From Jejuia sp040720935 (GTDB lineage: Bacteria; Bacteroidota; Bacteroidia; Flavobacteriales; Flavobacteriaceae), in the NCBI RefSeq assembly GCF_040720935.1, contig NZ_JBFDAE010000008.1, positions 62,001 through 126,000 of the forward strand: a DNA stretch of 64,000 bases, in the 5' to 3' direction. Positions 43,429-52,186 of this stretch are shown piece by piece. The notes below the pieces were generated by a model. The model saw nothing but the letters and a program-made list of their open reading frames with translations, ran no database searches and was not told where the DNA came from. The position numbers were made by a program, and so were the translations under genes. The stretch's first letter is position 1. Every line of letters starts with the position of its first letter.

Positions 43429-45326
43429 AAAAAGGCTATAAACGAACAGATATAGGTGTAATTCCAGAGGATTGGGATTTAATAACTTATGATGACGCAT
43501 TTTTATTTTTGTCAACTGCTACTTATTCTCGTGCTCAATTATCTAAAATTGAGCCTATCAAGTATATTCATTATGGCGACATTCATACTCGTTTCAAGCA
43601 TTTTTTAGACTTAAAAAGTGAACTGCCTACTGTATCTGAAATTCAGGGTAAAAGATACAGCTTAATTAAAGATGGAGATATAATAATGGCTGATGCTTCT
43701 GAAGATTATGAAGGTGTTGGTAAAAGTGTTGAAGTAATTAATTCAAATAGTTTGAAAGCAATCTCAGGACTTCATACTTTCTTGTTTAGAGACAAAAATG
43801 GTCATTTTGCTAATGGGTTTAAAGCATATATAAGTGAAAATATTTTAGTTAAAAACAGTTTCAAACGCCTTACTACAGGAATGAAAGTGTTTGGTGTTTC
43901 TAAAACAAATCTCAAAACTATTTTAATTCCTAAACCACCATTAAATGAACAAAAGTCAATAGCGGAAGTTTTAATCGATACTGTCCTACTCATCAAAAAC
44001 TTAAATACAGTTATATCAAAGAAGAAAGCTATTAAACAAGGTGCAATGCAAGAATTGTTAACTGGTAAAAAGCGGTTAAAAGGTTTTGAAGAAAAGTGGA
44101 AGTTAAAAAGATTGGGAGAAGTACTTTCTTTTCAAGTTGGTTACCCTTTTCTCTCTGTTTTTTTTAATGAAAAAGAAGGTGTTAGATTAATAAAAAATAG
44201 AGATTTAAAAAACGATGGAAAAATAGTTCTTTATTCGGATAGTGATTTTCCATCTGAATATATTGTAAAAAATGGAGATGTTTTAATAGGAATGGATGGG
44301 GATTTTATTCCTTGCTTGTGGAACAAAGGAATAGGACTTTTAAATCAAAGAATTGGCAGATTAGTTTCAAATAAGGTAAACCTAACATTTTTCTATTATT
44401 TTTTGATTAAACCATTAAAAGATATAGAAGAAATAACCTCAAGTACTACTGTAAAACATTTATCTCATTCAGACATAGAGGAATTAGTTTTACCAATTCC
44501 AAATTTTAAAGAACAAGAAGCAATCGCTCAAATATTAAGTGATATGGATTCAGAAATTGAAGCTTTAGAAACTCAACTACAAAAAACAGAAAATCTAAAG
44601 CAAGGTATGATACAAGAGTTGTTGACAGGCAAGATTAGGTTAGTTAAACCAATTATTCAACCCTCTAAAAAAGATTTGGTTACAAAATTAAAAGTAAATA
44701 TTGAAGATAAAATAATACCTATTGTTACTAATCCTGAGAAAGATTCTAAAAGTGAAAAGCCACGAAATGAACACATAACCGATGCAGTTCTAATTGGCAC
44801 TATGGCAGAAGTATTTGGTAGTGATAAATTTCCATTAACTCGTTTTATGTACACTAAAGTTTCTTATTTAGTTAAGCGGTATAAGGAAGAAGAGGATAAA
44901 GGCTATCTAAAAAAAGCAGCTGGTCCTTATAAGCCAAAAACAAGATATGGAGGTGCTGAAAAAATTGCGTTAGAGAATAAATATGTGAAAAAACATATAT
45001 CTAATCATAACGGAAAAAAGTACGAAAATTTTATTGCAGGAGCGAACTCTTCCAAAGCAGTTGAGTATTTTAAAAAATGGTATGGAGAAAATGCGTTACA
45101 ATGGATTCAGCAATTCAAATTCACAAAACGAAATCAATTAGAGCTTTGGGCAACGGTTGATATGGCAATGCAAGATTTATTGTTAGCAAATAAATTAGTG
45201 AATTTTCAAACTGTTAAGCAATTAATAAACGATGATAAAGAATGGCGACCAAAACTAAAAAGACCAATCTTTTCAGATGATAATTTAAAAAGTGCTATTC
45301 ATAAACTAAACCAACTGTTTAGTTAG
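43419..45326 (+). CDS. hsdS: Type I restriction specificity subunit with extra C-terminal domain
   Basis: A 635-residue protein. TRD1 (~1-195) and TRD2 (~225-375) are separated by repeated conserved helices: 'KQGAMQELLTGKKRLKGF' (~210) and 'KQGMIQELLTGKIRLVKP' (~405), so the protein keeps the two-half HsdS layout. Residues ~420-635 add a domain not found in classic HsdS: 'TDAVLIGTMAEVFGSDKFPL', 'TRFMYTKVSYLVKRYK', 'YLKKAAGPYKPKTRYGGAEK', 'QLELWATVDMAMQDLLLANK'. I recall similar extensions in other uncharacterised HsdS proteins but no assigned function. It determines the DNA recognition sequence. Confidence 0.92.
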   Translation: MELKKGYKRTDIGVIPEDWDLITYDDAFLFLSTATYSRAQLSKIEPIKYIHYGDIHTRFKHFLDLKSELPTVSEIQGKRYSLIKDGDIIMADASEDYEGVGKSVEVINSNSLKAISGLHTFLFRDKNGHFANGFKAYISENILVKNSFKRLTTGMKVFGVSKTNLKTILIPKPPLNEQKSIAEVLIDTVLLIKNLNTVISKKKAIKQGAMQELLTGKKRLKGFEEKWKLKRLGEVLSFQVGYPFLSVFFNEKEGVRLIKNRDLKNDGKIVLYSDSDFPSEYIVKNGDVLIGMDGDFIPCLWNKGIGLLNQRIGRLVSNKVNLTFFYYFLIKPLKDIEEITSSTTVKHLSHSDIEELVLPIPNFKEQEAIAQILSDMDSEIEALETQLQKTENLKQGMIQELLTGKIRLVKPIIQPSKKDLVTKLKVNIEDKIIPIVTNPEKDSKSEKPRNEHITDAVLIGTMAEVFGSDKFPLTRFMYTKVSYLVKRYKEEEDKGYLKKAAGPYKPKTRYGGAEKIALENKYVKKHISNHNGKKYENFIAGANSSKAVEYFKKWYGENALQWIQQFKFTKRNQLELWATVDMAMQDLLLANKLVNFQTVKQLINDDKEWRPKLKRPIFSDDNLKSAIHKLNQLFS

Positions 45327-45342
45327 AAAATAGATTTAAAAT

Positions 45343-47118
45343 ATGAGACAAGGACACGCAGAAGATGTTTATAAATGTTACGACCAATTTATTAATGAGT
45401 TTCTTTTAAAAGGGAATAGTATTTTGACAATTGAGAATCAAAATATTCTGAATGAAACTAATATAAATAACTGTTTTAAAAATTTTATCGAAAATTATAA
45501 TGATGAAGAAGGAAGCAATTTTGATTCAAAAATAACGCAACAATTTAAAGATGCAGATTTAGAAACACGACTAGTATTTTCTCACGCAGAATGGTTGTGG
45601 GCTTTTGCAGTTGACGATATAAGTTATAATAAAAAAATCCATTACACGAGAAGAACTACTGAGTTAAGTGATGATAAATTAGTTAAAGATATTTATCCAA
45701 GAGGATTTGGAAGCGCAGGTCAATGGCATACAAATAATAAATATTTTGAAATTGTCTTTGCTTTATTAATCATACAATTTATCAAAAGAAAGGTTGATTC
45801 AAACGAAATTAAGACTTCACAACAAGTAAAAGATTGGATAGAAAACATCTGCATATATCATAAATATGGAAATGAAATTGAGGATTATGCGCTATCCGCA
45901 GAATTAAAAGAAGCATTGCCTAAGAGCAAATTAGCACTAACTAATATTCTAACCTATACCAGTAATCCCGATAATTATGAGCGTATTGCTTCGGAAACTC
46001 ATAAAAATCAAATTATAGTTTCGTTTAATGGCTTATTAAGTGATGAAGAAAAAAAGAATCTAAATGCAGATGAAAAGATATATGCCATTAGACAAAGGTT
46101 AGGGCAATATACCAGACCAGATTTTGATTTTTACGAACACCAATATTCTAAAATTTGGAATTATTCTTTAACAGAAGAGGGCTTTTCAGAGGTTCAAGGA
46201 TTACAATACAAAAAGGCAATAATATTATATGGTCCACCAGGTACTAGTAAAACACATACCGCTAAACATTTAGCGGAAGCTTTGATTTCGCATAGTTATT
46301 TGAGTGAGAGAAAGAATGTTGTGAAGTATTTTAAGGATAAGCCCAATTTTACCAAAAATAGAATACACCATTTACAACTTCATCCCAATTACACCTACGA
46401 AGATTTTATTGCGGGCTATCAATTGAAGGATGGTAATACGGTTAAAACTAAAGGCACATTATTCAATATCTGTAAAAAAGTAGCAGAAGATTCAGAGAAA
46501 CTGCCTCACGTTTTGATATTGGACGAAATAAATAGGATTGATTTATCTAGACTTTTTGGAGAAGTGTTTTCTGCACTTGAAAATAGAGACGAACCAATCG
46601 AGGTAGGTGTTGGAGAACTAAAATTAACGATACCAAGTAACTTATATGTTATTGGTACAATGAATGAGATTGATTTTTCACTAGAACGGATTGATTTTGC
46701 TTTAAGAAGGCGTTTTTTATGGTTTTTTTATGGATATAATCAGGATATACTTTGGGAAATAATTCATAAAAAAAATAATGCTTTAGCAACGCGATTAAAG
46801 ATGGGAGAGGAGATGGAAAGATATATTAGGAATGTAACTGCTCTTAATTACAAAATTTCAATAATTTCAGAACTCGGTAAACAATACCAAATAGGACATA
46901 CATTTTTTGGGGAAATCGTAGAGATTTATAAAAGTTATAAAGAGATAGGTGGTTATACAAGTTTGCAAAATCAGCTTTATAGAAATGATGGTGGTGCAAC
47001 AGGTATTTTATGGAACATTTCTATTCAACCTATGCTTATATCTTTTTTAGGCAATATGGAACTTGACTCACGAGATGAAATTTTAAAAGAACTTAAAACG
47101 ATATTTTTTAGTAAATAA
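45343..47118 (+). CDS. mcrB: McrB-like GTPase/AAA+ protein
   Basis: A 591-residue protein. Residues ~1-280 are an N-terminal domain unlike E. coli McrB's; 'FSHAEWLWAFAVDD', 'YPRGFGSAGQWHTNNKYFEI' and 'FALLIIQFIKRK' are its landmarks. It probably supplies target recognition. The AAA+ part has Walker A 'GPPGTSKTHTAKHLAEAL' (297-304, Ser where Gly is usual), Walker B 'VLILDEINRIDLSRLFGEVF' (D394, E395), then the McrB signature 'VIGTMNEIDFSLERIDFALR'. It drives translocation for the McrC nuclease. It lies inside a type I operon, 16 bp after hsdS, and its stop overlaps mcrC (TAATG). Confidence 0.9.
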   Translation: MRQGHAEDVYKCYDQFINEFLLKGNSILTIENQNILNETNINNCFKNFIENYNDEEGSNFDSKITQQFKDADLETRLVFSHAEWLWAFAVDDISYNKKIHYTRRTTELSDDKLVKDIYPRGFGSAGQWHTNNKYFEIVFALLIIQFIKRKVDSNEIKTSQQVKDWIENICIYHKYGNEIEDYALSAELKEALPKSKLALTNILTYTSNPDNYERIASETHKNQIIVSFNGLLSDEEKKNLNADEKIYAIRQRLGQYTRPDFDFYEHQYSKIWNYSLTEEGFSEVQGLQYKKAIILYGPPGTSKTHTAKHLAEALISHSYLSERKNVVKYFKDKPNFTKNRIHHLQLHPNYTYEDFIAGYQLKDGNTVKTKGTLFNICKKVAEDSEKLPHVLILDEINRIDLSRLFGEVFSALENRDEPIEVGVGELKLTIPSNLYVIGTMNEIDFSLERIDFALRRRFLWFFYGYNQDILWEIIHKKNNALATRLKMGEEMERYIRNVTALNYKISIISELGKQYQIGHTFFGEIVEIYKSYKEIGGYTSLQNQLYRNDGGATGILWNISIQPMLISFLGNMELDSRDEILKELKTIFFSK

Positions 47119-48437
47119 TGTCAGAAGCGCCAATCCTAATCGAAGCTAAAGATTGCTTTCCTTTTGAGAATCAAGAAGGAAATGGCGAAGCAATACAATA
47201 CTTTATTTCTAATCAAAATGAACTAAACATATTTCATATTGGAAACCAAAATAAGAATGATGATTTAGAAATAGCATATTTTAGTACCAAAGATGCAAAA
47301 TGGTACGCTGGAAGATTAGTTGGAGAGGCTCAATTTAAATATAATGGTATTGATTATAAAATTGTTGTAAAACCAAGATTTGGAAACTTACAGCTATTTA
47401 GAATGCTCGAAGAAGTTTTCAATATTAAGTTAACTCACTCTAAAAGTAATGTCAATAAACAAGACGACTATCAATACTTAATTAAGCAATTGATAGCTTT
47501 TTTATGGCTAAATCTTTTATCAAAGGCAAATAAGCACGGTATTCCAAAGCACAATAAAGTTAGGTATTATAAAGGTGCAATTGTTAGAGGACGATTGGAT
47601 GTTAGAAAAAGTATAATGCCATTATATGTTGAAGAAAAAATAGTGAGTAGATACAATGAGAAAGTTGTTGATGCTAATATTTCTAAAATTCTTTTAAAAG
47701 CATATAGGATTTTAAAATCCGATTACAAATTGTCCTCAATCAAAGTGTCATTAGGTGCTAAAAATGCAATAGAACAAATATTAACTTCTAACACAAGAGA
47801 TACTTATTTAACGGAATCAGATTTTAATAATATTAAGTATAATGATATTTATAAATCGTTTAAACCTGTTGTTGACCTCTCTTGGGATATTATCAAAAAG
47901 AAAAGTTTCGGTAATAACAACGATAAAAATTCAGATAGCTTTAGCTTTTTTATCGATATGGCAGAAGTTTGGGAAATTTATTTAAGGTCAATTTTAAAAA
48001 GACACTTCGCTAAATTCGGTTGGAAACTGAGGGAAGATAAAATACAGACTTATAAGGAGAAAGATTTTAAGCGATTACTCATTCCAGATATTGTTTTAGA
48101 AAGAGAAAAGGATGTTATGGTTTGGGATGCTAAGTATAAAAGAATGGAGTTTGATTATTATGATTATGATAGGGCAGACTTCTTTCAAATACATACGTAT
48201 ATAAATTACTATCATCAGAATAAAAATGTCATTGCAGGAGGCCTTTTATATCCACTCTCAAAAGATTTTAGTACTGAAAGGCAATTTAAAAACAAATCTG
48301 AATCTCTTTTTAATCAAGAAGCGACAAACACTCGCTATCTAGTTGATGGAATTGATTACACCGATTTAACCGAAGAAAAAGTAAAAAGAGAAGAGCTGAA
48401 TTTTTTAAGTAGAATAGCCGATTTACAAAAGAATTAA
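47118..48437 (+). CDS. mcrC: McrC-like restriction nuclease subunit
   Basis: A 439-residue protein. The N-terminal ~100 residues carry the McrC beta-rich region ('AKWYAGRLVGEAQFKYNGID', 'YKIVVKPRFGNLQLFRMLEE'). The middle is helical ('NKVRYYKGAIVRGRLDVRKS'). The PD-(D/E)xK nuclease is visible as P323-D324 in 'LLIPDIVLERE' and D337-A-K339 in 'VMVWDAKYKRM'. It cuts DNA when recruited by the McrB ring. The usual McrBC target is modified DNA, but the divergent McrB N-terminus leaves the target open. Confidence 0.9.
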   Translation: MSEAPILIEAKDCFPFENQEGNGEAIQYFISNQNELNIFHIGNQNKNDDLEIAYFSTKDAKWYAGRLVGEAQFKYNGIDYKIVVKPRFGNLQLFRMLEEVFNIKLTHSKSNVNKQDDYQYLIKQLIAFLWLNLLSKANKHGIPKHNKVRYYKGAIVRGRLDVRKSIMPLYVEEKIVSRYNEKVVDANISKILLKAYRILKSDYKLSSIKVSLGAKNAIEQILTSNTRDTYLTESDFNNIKYNDIYKSFKPVVDLSWDIIKKKSFGNNNDKNSDSFSFFIDMAEVWEIYLRSILKRHFAKFGWKLREDKIQTYKEKDFKRLLIPDIVLEREKDVMVWDAKYKRMEFDYYDYDRADFFQIHTYINYYHQNKNVIAGGLLYPLSKDFSTERQFKNKSESLFNQEATNTRYLVDGIDYTDLTEEKVKREELNFLSRIADLQKN

Positions 48438-48439
48438 AT

Positions 48440-51400
48440 ATGAGCAACATTGGTCAAATAGAGCGCATAACGCAAAATAAAGTAATCCAGTTTTTTGAAT
48501 TGGGTTTAAAGTATGACTATCTAGGCGATTGGAAAGACAGAGCCGATAATAGTAATATTGAACCTAAATACTTAATTCCGTTCTTAAAGAAACAAGGGTA
48601 TTCAGATACGCTTATAAAAAAAGCTATTGATAAATTAACCAAGGACACAACCGACCTTGGTAAAAGTCTTTATGATGCTAATAAAGATGCAAATAGTTTT
48701 CTGAGATATGGTGTTAAAGTAAGACCAGATGTTGGAGAAAATAAAGAAACCGTATGGCTAATAGATTGGCAAAATCCGAATAACAATCATTTTGCTATTG
48801 CAGAAGAAGTTACAATTTCTGGTAACCATACTAAAAGACCAGATATTGTAATTTATGTCAATGGTATTGCTTTAGGTGTTATAGAACTAAAAAGAAGTAC
48901 CGTTGGAGTAACAGAAGGCATCAGACAAAATTTATTGAACCAAGAAAAAGATGTTATTGGTTCATTTTTTACGACGATGCAATTGTTAATGGCAGGAAAT
49001 GAAACTGAGGGTTTACGCTACGGAACAATAGAAACTTCAGAAAAGTATTATTTACAATGGAAAGAAAATAGCCTTGAAGCTAATAAGTTATTAAAACACA
49101 TTTCTCAAATATGTAATAAGCAGCGTTTTCTAGAAATTATCCACGATTTTATTGTTTTCGATAAAGGTGTTAAAAAATTATGCAGGCATAATCAGTATTT
49201 TGGAGTTAAAGCAGCGCAAGAAAGACTTCTGAAAAGAGAAGGAGGTATAATATGGCATACACAAGGAAGCGGAAAAAGTTTAACTATGGTTTGGCTTACC
49301 AAGTGGCTAAGAGAAAATGTTGATGATGCTAGAGTATTAATAATCACAGATAGAGAAGAGTTAGACAGTCAAATTGAGAAAGTTTTTAAAGGTGTTCAAG
49401 AGAATATTTACAGAACTGAAAGTGGTCAAGACTTAATCCATACGCTCAATCAAAAAAACGAGTGGCTAATTTGTTCTTTAGTTCACAAATTCGGAGGGAA
49501 AGATGAAGCTAATTTTGATGCATTTGCTGATGAATTAACACGCAGCTTACCAAAAGACTTTAAAGCGAAAGGAAATCTTTTTGTATTTGTGGATGAATGC
49601 CATAGAACGCAATCGGGAAGTTTAAATAAAGCAATGCAACAGATTCTACCCAATGGGTTGTTTGTTGGATTTACTGGAACACCGTTATTAAAAAAAGACA
49701 AACAAAAGAGTATTGAGATTTTTGGTTCGTACATTCATACTTATAAATTTGATGAAGCTGTTAGGGATAAAGTGGTTTTAGATTTAAGATATGAAGCTCG
49801 TAATGTTGATCAAAATATTACATCGCAAAAGAAAATTGACCAATGGTTTGATGCTAAAACAAGAGGATTAACGGATATAGCAAAACGAAAATTAAAACAG
49901 CGTTGGGGAACAATGCAAAAGGTATTAAGTTCCCAAGACCGATTAAATCGAATTGTCGATGATATTTTAATGGACTTTGAGATTAAGGATAGATTACAGA
50001 ACGGAACAGGAAACGCAATGTTAGTCTCAGGAAGTATTTATCAAGCTTGTCGTTATTACGACATATTTCAACAAAAAGGTTTTAAACGATGCGCCATTAT
50101 CACGTCTTACAATCCAACTTTACAAAGCATAAAAGACGAAACCACAGGCGAAGAGGGTTATACTGAAAAATTAATGCAGTATGAGACTTATAAAAATATG
50201 CTTGATGGAAAAACAACTGAAGATTTTGAATTAGAAGCGAAAACGAAATTTATTGAAGAGCCTGCTCAAATGAAATTGCTTATTGTAGTCGATAAGTTGC
50301 TGACTGGTTTTGATGCGCCATCTGCCACCTTTTTATATATCGATAAACAAATGCGAGACCACGGATTATTCCAGGCAATTTGTCGTGTTAATCGATTGGA
50401 TGGAGAAAGTAAGGAATATGGCTATATCGTAGATTATAAGGATTTATTCAAAAGTTTAGAAAACTCAATTAACGATTATACTAAAGAAGCTTTCGGAGAG
50501 TTTGAAAACGATGATGTACAAGGGCTTTTAGATAATAGACTAGTAAAAGCAAAAGAACGATTAGAAGATGCAAGAGAAACAATTAAAGCCTTATGCGAAC
50601 CTGTGTTTCCGCAGAACACAATTAATTTTCAGCATTTTTTCTGTGGTAAGTCTGAAAACAAAGATGATTTAAAGGACACAGAAGCTTTAAGAGTCCATTT
50701 ATATAAATATACCGTTAGTTTAATTCGTTCTTATGCCAATATAGCTAACGAAATGGAAGAAGCAGGCTATTCAGCAAGCGAAATCGAAACAATTAAGCAA
50801 GAAGTTAAATTCTATGCTAATTTAAGAGACGAAATTGAAAAGGCAAGTGGCGACTACATTGATTTAAAAAGGTTTGAGCCAGCAATGAGGCATTTAATTG
50901 ATAGTTATATTAGAGCAGAGGAAAGCGAAACCATTTCAGCTTTTGATGATTTGTCTTTAATTCAATTAATAGTTGAACGAGAAGAAGAAGCCATTGAATC
51001 TTTACCTGAAGGAATTAGAAATGATAGAGAAGCTGTTGCAGAAACTATTGAAAATAATTTACGTAAAGTTATTATTGAGGAAGCACCAACTAATCCGAGG
51101 TATTTCGAGAAAATGTCGGTAATTTTGGATGAATTGATTCTAGAGCGCAAACGAGAAGCTTTTGACTATAAAAAGTATCTTCAAAAAATAATAGACCTTA
51201 CTAAAAGGGTTACACGCCCAAATAAAACTTCGGATTACCCGAACGTTCTTGATACAAATGCTAAACGTGCATTGTATGATAATTTGGGAAGAGACGAAGC
51301 TCTAGCTGTTTTAATGGATGAAACTGTTAAGTATAATAAACAAGCGGATTTTAGAGGTAATAAATTAAAAGAAAAGAAAATTAGAATTGCAATAAAGCAT

Positions 51401-51466
51401 ATACTTCCAGATGGTTATAGTGTCGATGAGATTTTTGAAATTATAAAAAATCAAAATGAGTATTAA
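48440..51466 (+). CDS. hsdR: Type I restriction endonuclease subunit
   Basis: A 1008-residue protein. The N-terminal nuclease has the PD-(D/E)xK motif ('RPDIVIYVNG' at ~133 and 'GVIELKRSTVGV' at ~147). The SF2 translocase has Walker A 'HTQGSGKSLTMVWLTKWL' (~275), DEAD-box 'VFVDECHRTQSG' (~384), 'FVGFTGTPLLKKD', 'LLIVVDKLLTGFDAPS' and 'QAICRVNRLDGESKEYGYIV'. The C-terminal helical domain binds the methylase. It cuts unmodified DNA after translocation. It follows mcrC by 2 bp and overlaps the peptidase gene by 11 bp. Confidence 0.95.
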   Translation: MSNIGQIERITQNKVIQFFELGLKYDYLGDWKDRADNSNIEPKYLIPFLKKQGYSDTLIKKAIDKLTKDTTDLGKSLYDANKDANSFLRYGVKVRPDVGENKETVWLIDWQNPNNNHFAIAEEVTISGNHTKRPDIVIYVNGIALGVIELKRSTVGVTEGIRQNLLNQEKDVIGSFFTTMQLLMAGNETEGLRYGTIETSEKYYLQWKENSLEANKLLKHISQICNKQRFLEIIHDFIVFDKGVKKLCRHNQYFGVKAAQERLLKREGGIIWHTQGSGKSLTMVWLTKWLRENVDDARVLIITDREELDSQIEKVFKGVQENIYRTESGQDLIHTLNQKNEWLICSLVHKFGGKDEANFDAFADELTRSLPKDFKAKGNLFVFVDECHRTQSGSLNKAMQQILPNGLFVGFTGTPLLKKDKQKSIEIFGSYIHTYKFDEAVRDKVVLDLRYEARNVDQNITSQKKIDQWFDAKTRGLTDIAKRKLKQRWGTMQKVLSSQDRLNRIVDDILMDFEIKDRLQNGTGNAMLVSGSIYQACRYYDIFQQKGFKRCAIITSYNPTLQSIKDETTGEEGYTEKLMQYETYKNMLDGKTTEDFELEAKTKFIEEPAQMKLLIVVDKLLTGFDAPSATFLYIDKQMRDHGLFQAICRVNRLDGESKEYGYIVDYKDLFKSLENSINDYTKEAFGEFENDDVQGLLDNRLVKAKERLEDARETIKALCEPVFPQNTINFQHFFCGKSENKDDLKDTEALRVHLYKYTVSLIRSYANIANEMEEAGYSASEIETIKQEVKFYANLRDEIEKASGDYIDLKRFEPAMRHLIDSYIRAEESETISAFDDLSLIQLIVEREEEAIESLPEGIRNDREAVAETIENNLRKVIIEEAPTNPRYFEKMSVILDELILERKREAFDYKKYLQKIIDLTKRVTRPNKTSDYPNVLDTNAKRALYDNLGRDEALAVLMDETVKYNKQADFRGNKLKEKKIRIAIKHILPDGYSVDEIFEIIKNQNEY

Positions 51467-52169
51467 AGAAGAGCAAATACAAGTTTTAGATTTAACTATT
51501 GATGTCGTTAAAAAGGACATCAAGAATATGCACTTGGCTGTTTATCCACCAACAGGAAGAATCCGTATAGCATCGCCTAAAGACGTAAATGATGAAGCTA
51601 TTAGGCTTTTTGCTATAAGTAAGATTAGATGGATTAAAAAGCATCAAAAAAACTTCTACGAACAGTTAAGAGAAGCGCCAAGAGAATACATCACAGGCGA
51701 AAGTCATTACTTTGATGGTAAACGCTATTTATTGAAAGTTATAGAGCGTTACGGTAAGCACGAATTGAAAATTAAAAATAAAAGCTATATAGAATTGTAT
51801 GTTAGTCCAAAAGCGACCATTGAAGCCAAAGAGAAAGTTTTCAATGAATGGTATAGAATGCATTTAAAAGAAATTGTGCCGGACATTATTAAAATCTGGG
51901 AAGAGAAAACCGGATTAAGCTGTGAACATTGGGATATTAAAAAAATGCGAACTAGATGGGGTTCTTGTAATATTGAAAAACGAAAAATTTTATTGAATCT
52001 TGAATTGGCAAAAAAACCTAGGCATTGTTTAGAGTACGTTATTGTTCACGAGTTAATGCATTTTTTTGAACGCAACCACAACGACCATTTTAAAGGACTG
52101 CTAGACAAGTTTATGCCAAATTGGAAAACTTATAAGAGAGAATTGGATAATTTGCCTGTGGCTTATTAA
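51456..52169 (+). CDS. YgjP-like (DUF45/M48-type) zinc metallopeptidase
   Basis: A 237-residue protein of the YgjP/SprT-like family: 'LAVYPPTGRIRIASPKDVND', 'FAISKIRWIKKHQKNFYEQL', 'KKMRTRWGSCNIEKRKILLN' and the zinc site 'VIVHELMHFFERNHNDHF' (H198-E199-x-x-H202). Genes of this family often sit directly after hsdR. A role in clearing HsdR or another protein has been speculated, but I know of no proof. Translation is coupled to hsdR by an 11-bp overlap. Confidence 0.9.
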   Translation: MSIKEEQIQVLDLTIDVVKKDIKNMHLAVYPPTGRIRIASPKDVNDEAIRLFAISKIRWIKKHQKNFYEQLREAPREYITGESHYFDGKRYLLKVIERYGKHELKIKNKSYIELYVSPKATIEAKEKVFNEWYRMHLKEIVPDIIKIWEEKTGLSCEHWDIKKMRTRWGSCNIEKRKILLNLELAKKPRHCLEYVIVHELMHFFERNHNDHFKGLLDKFMPNWKTYKRELDNLPVAY

Positions 52170-52186
52170 AATTGATATTTAAAAGA

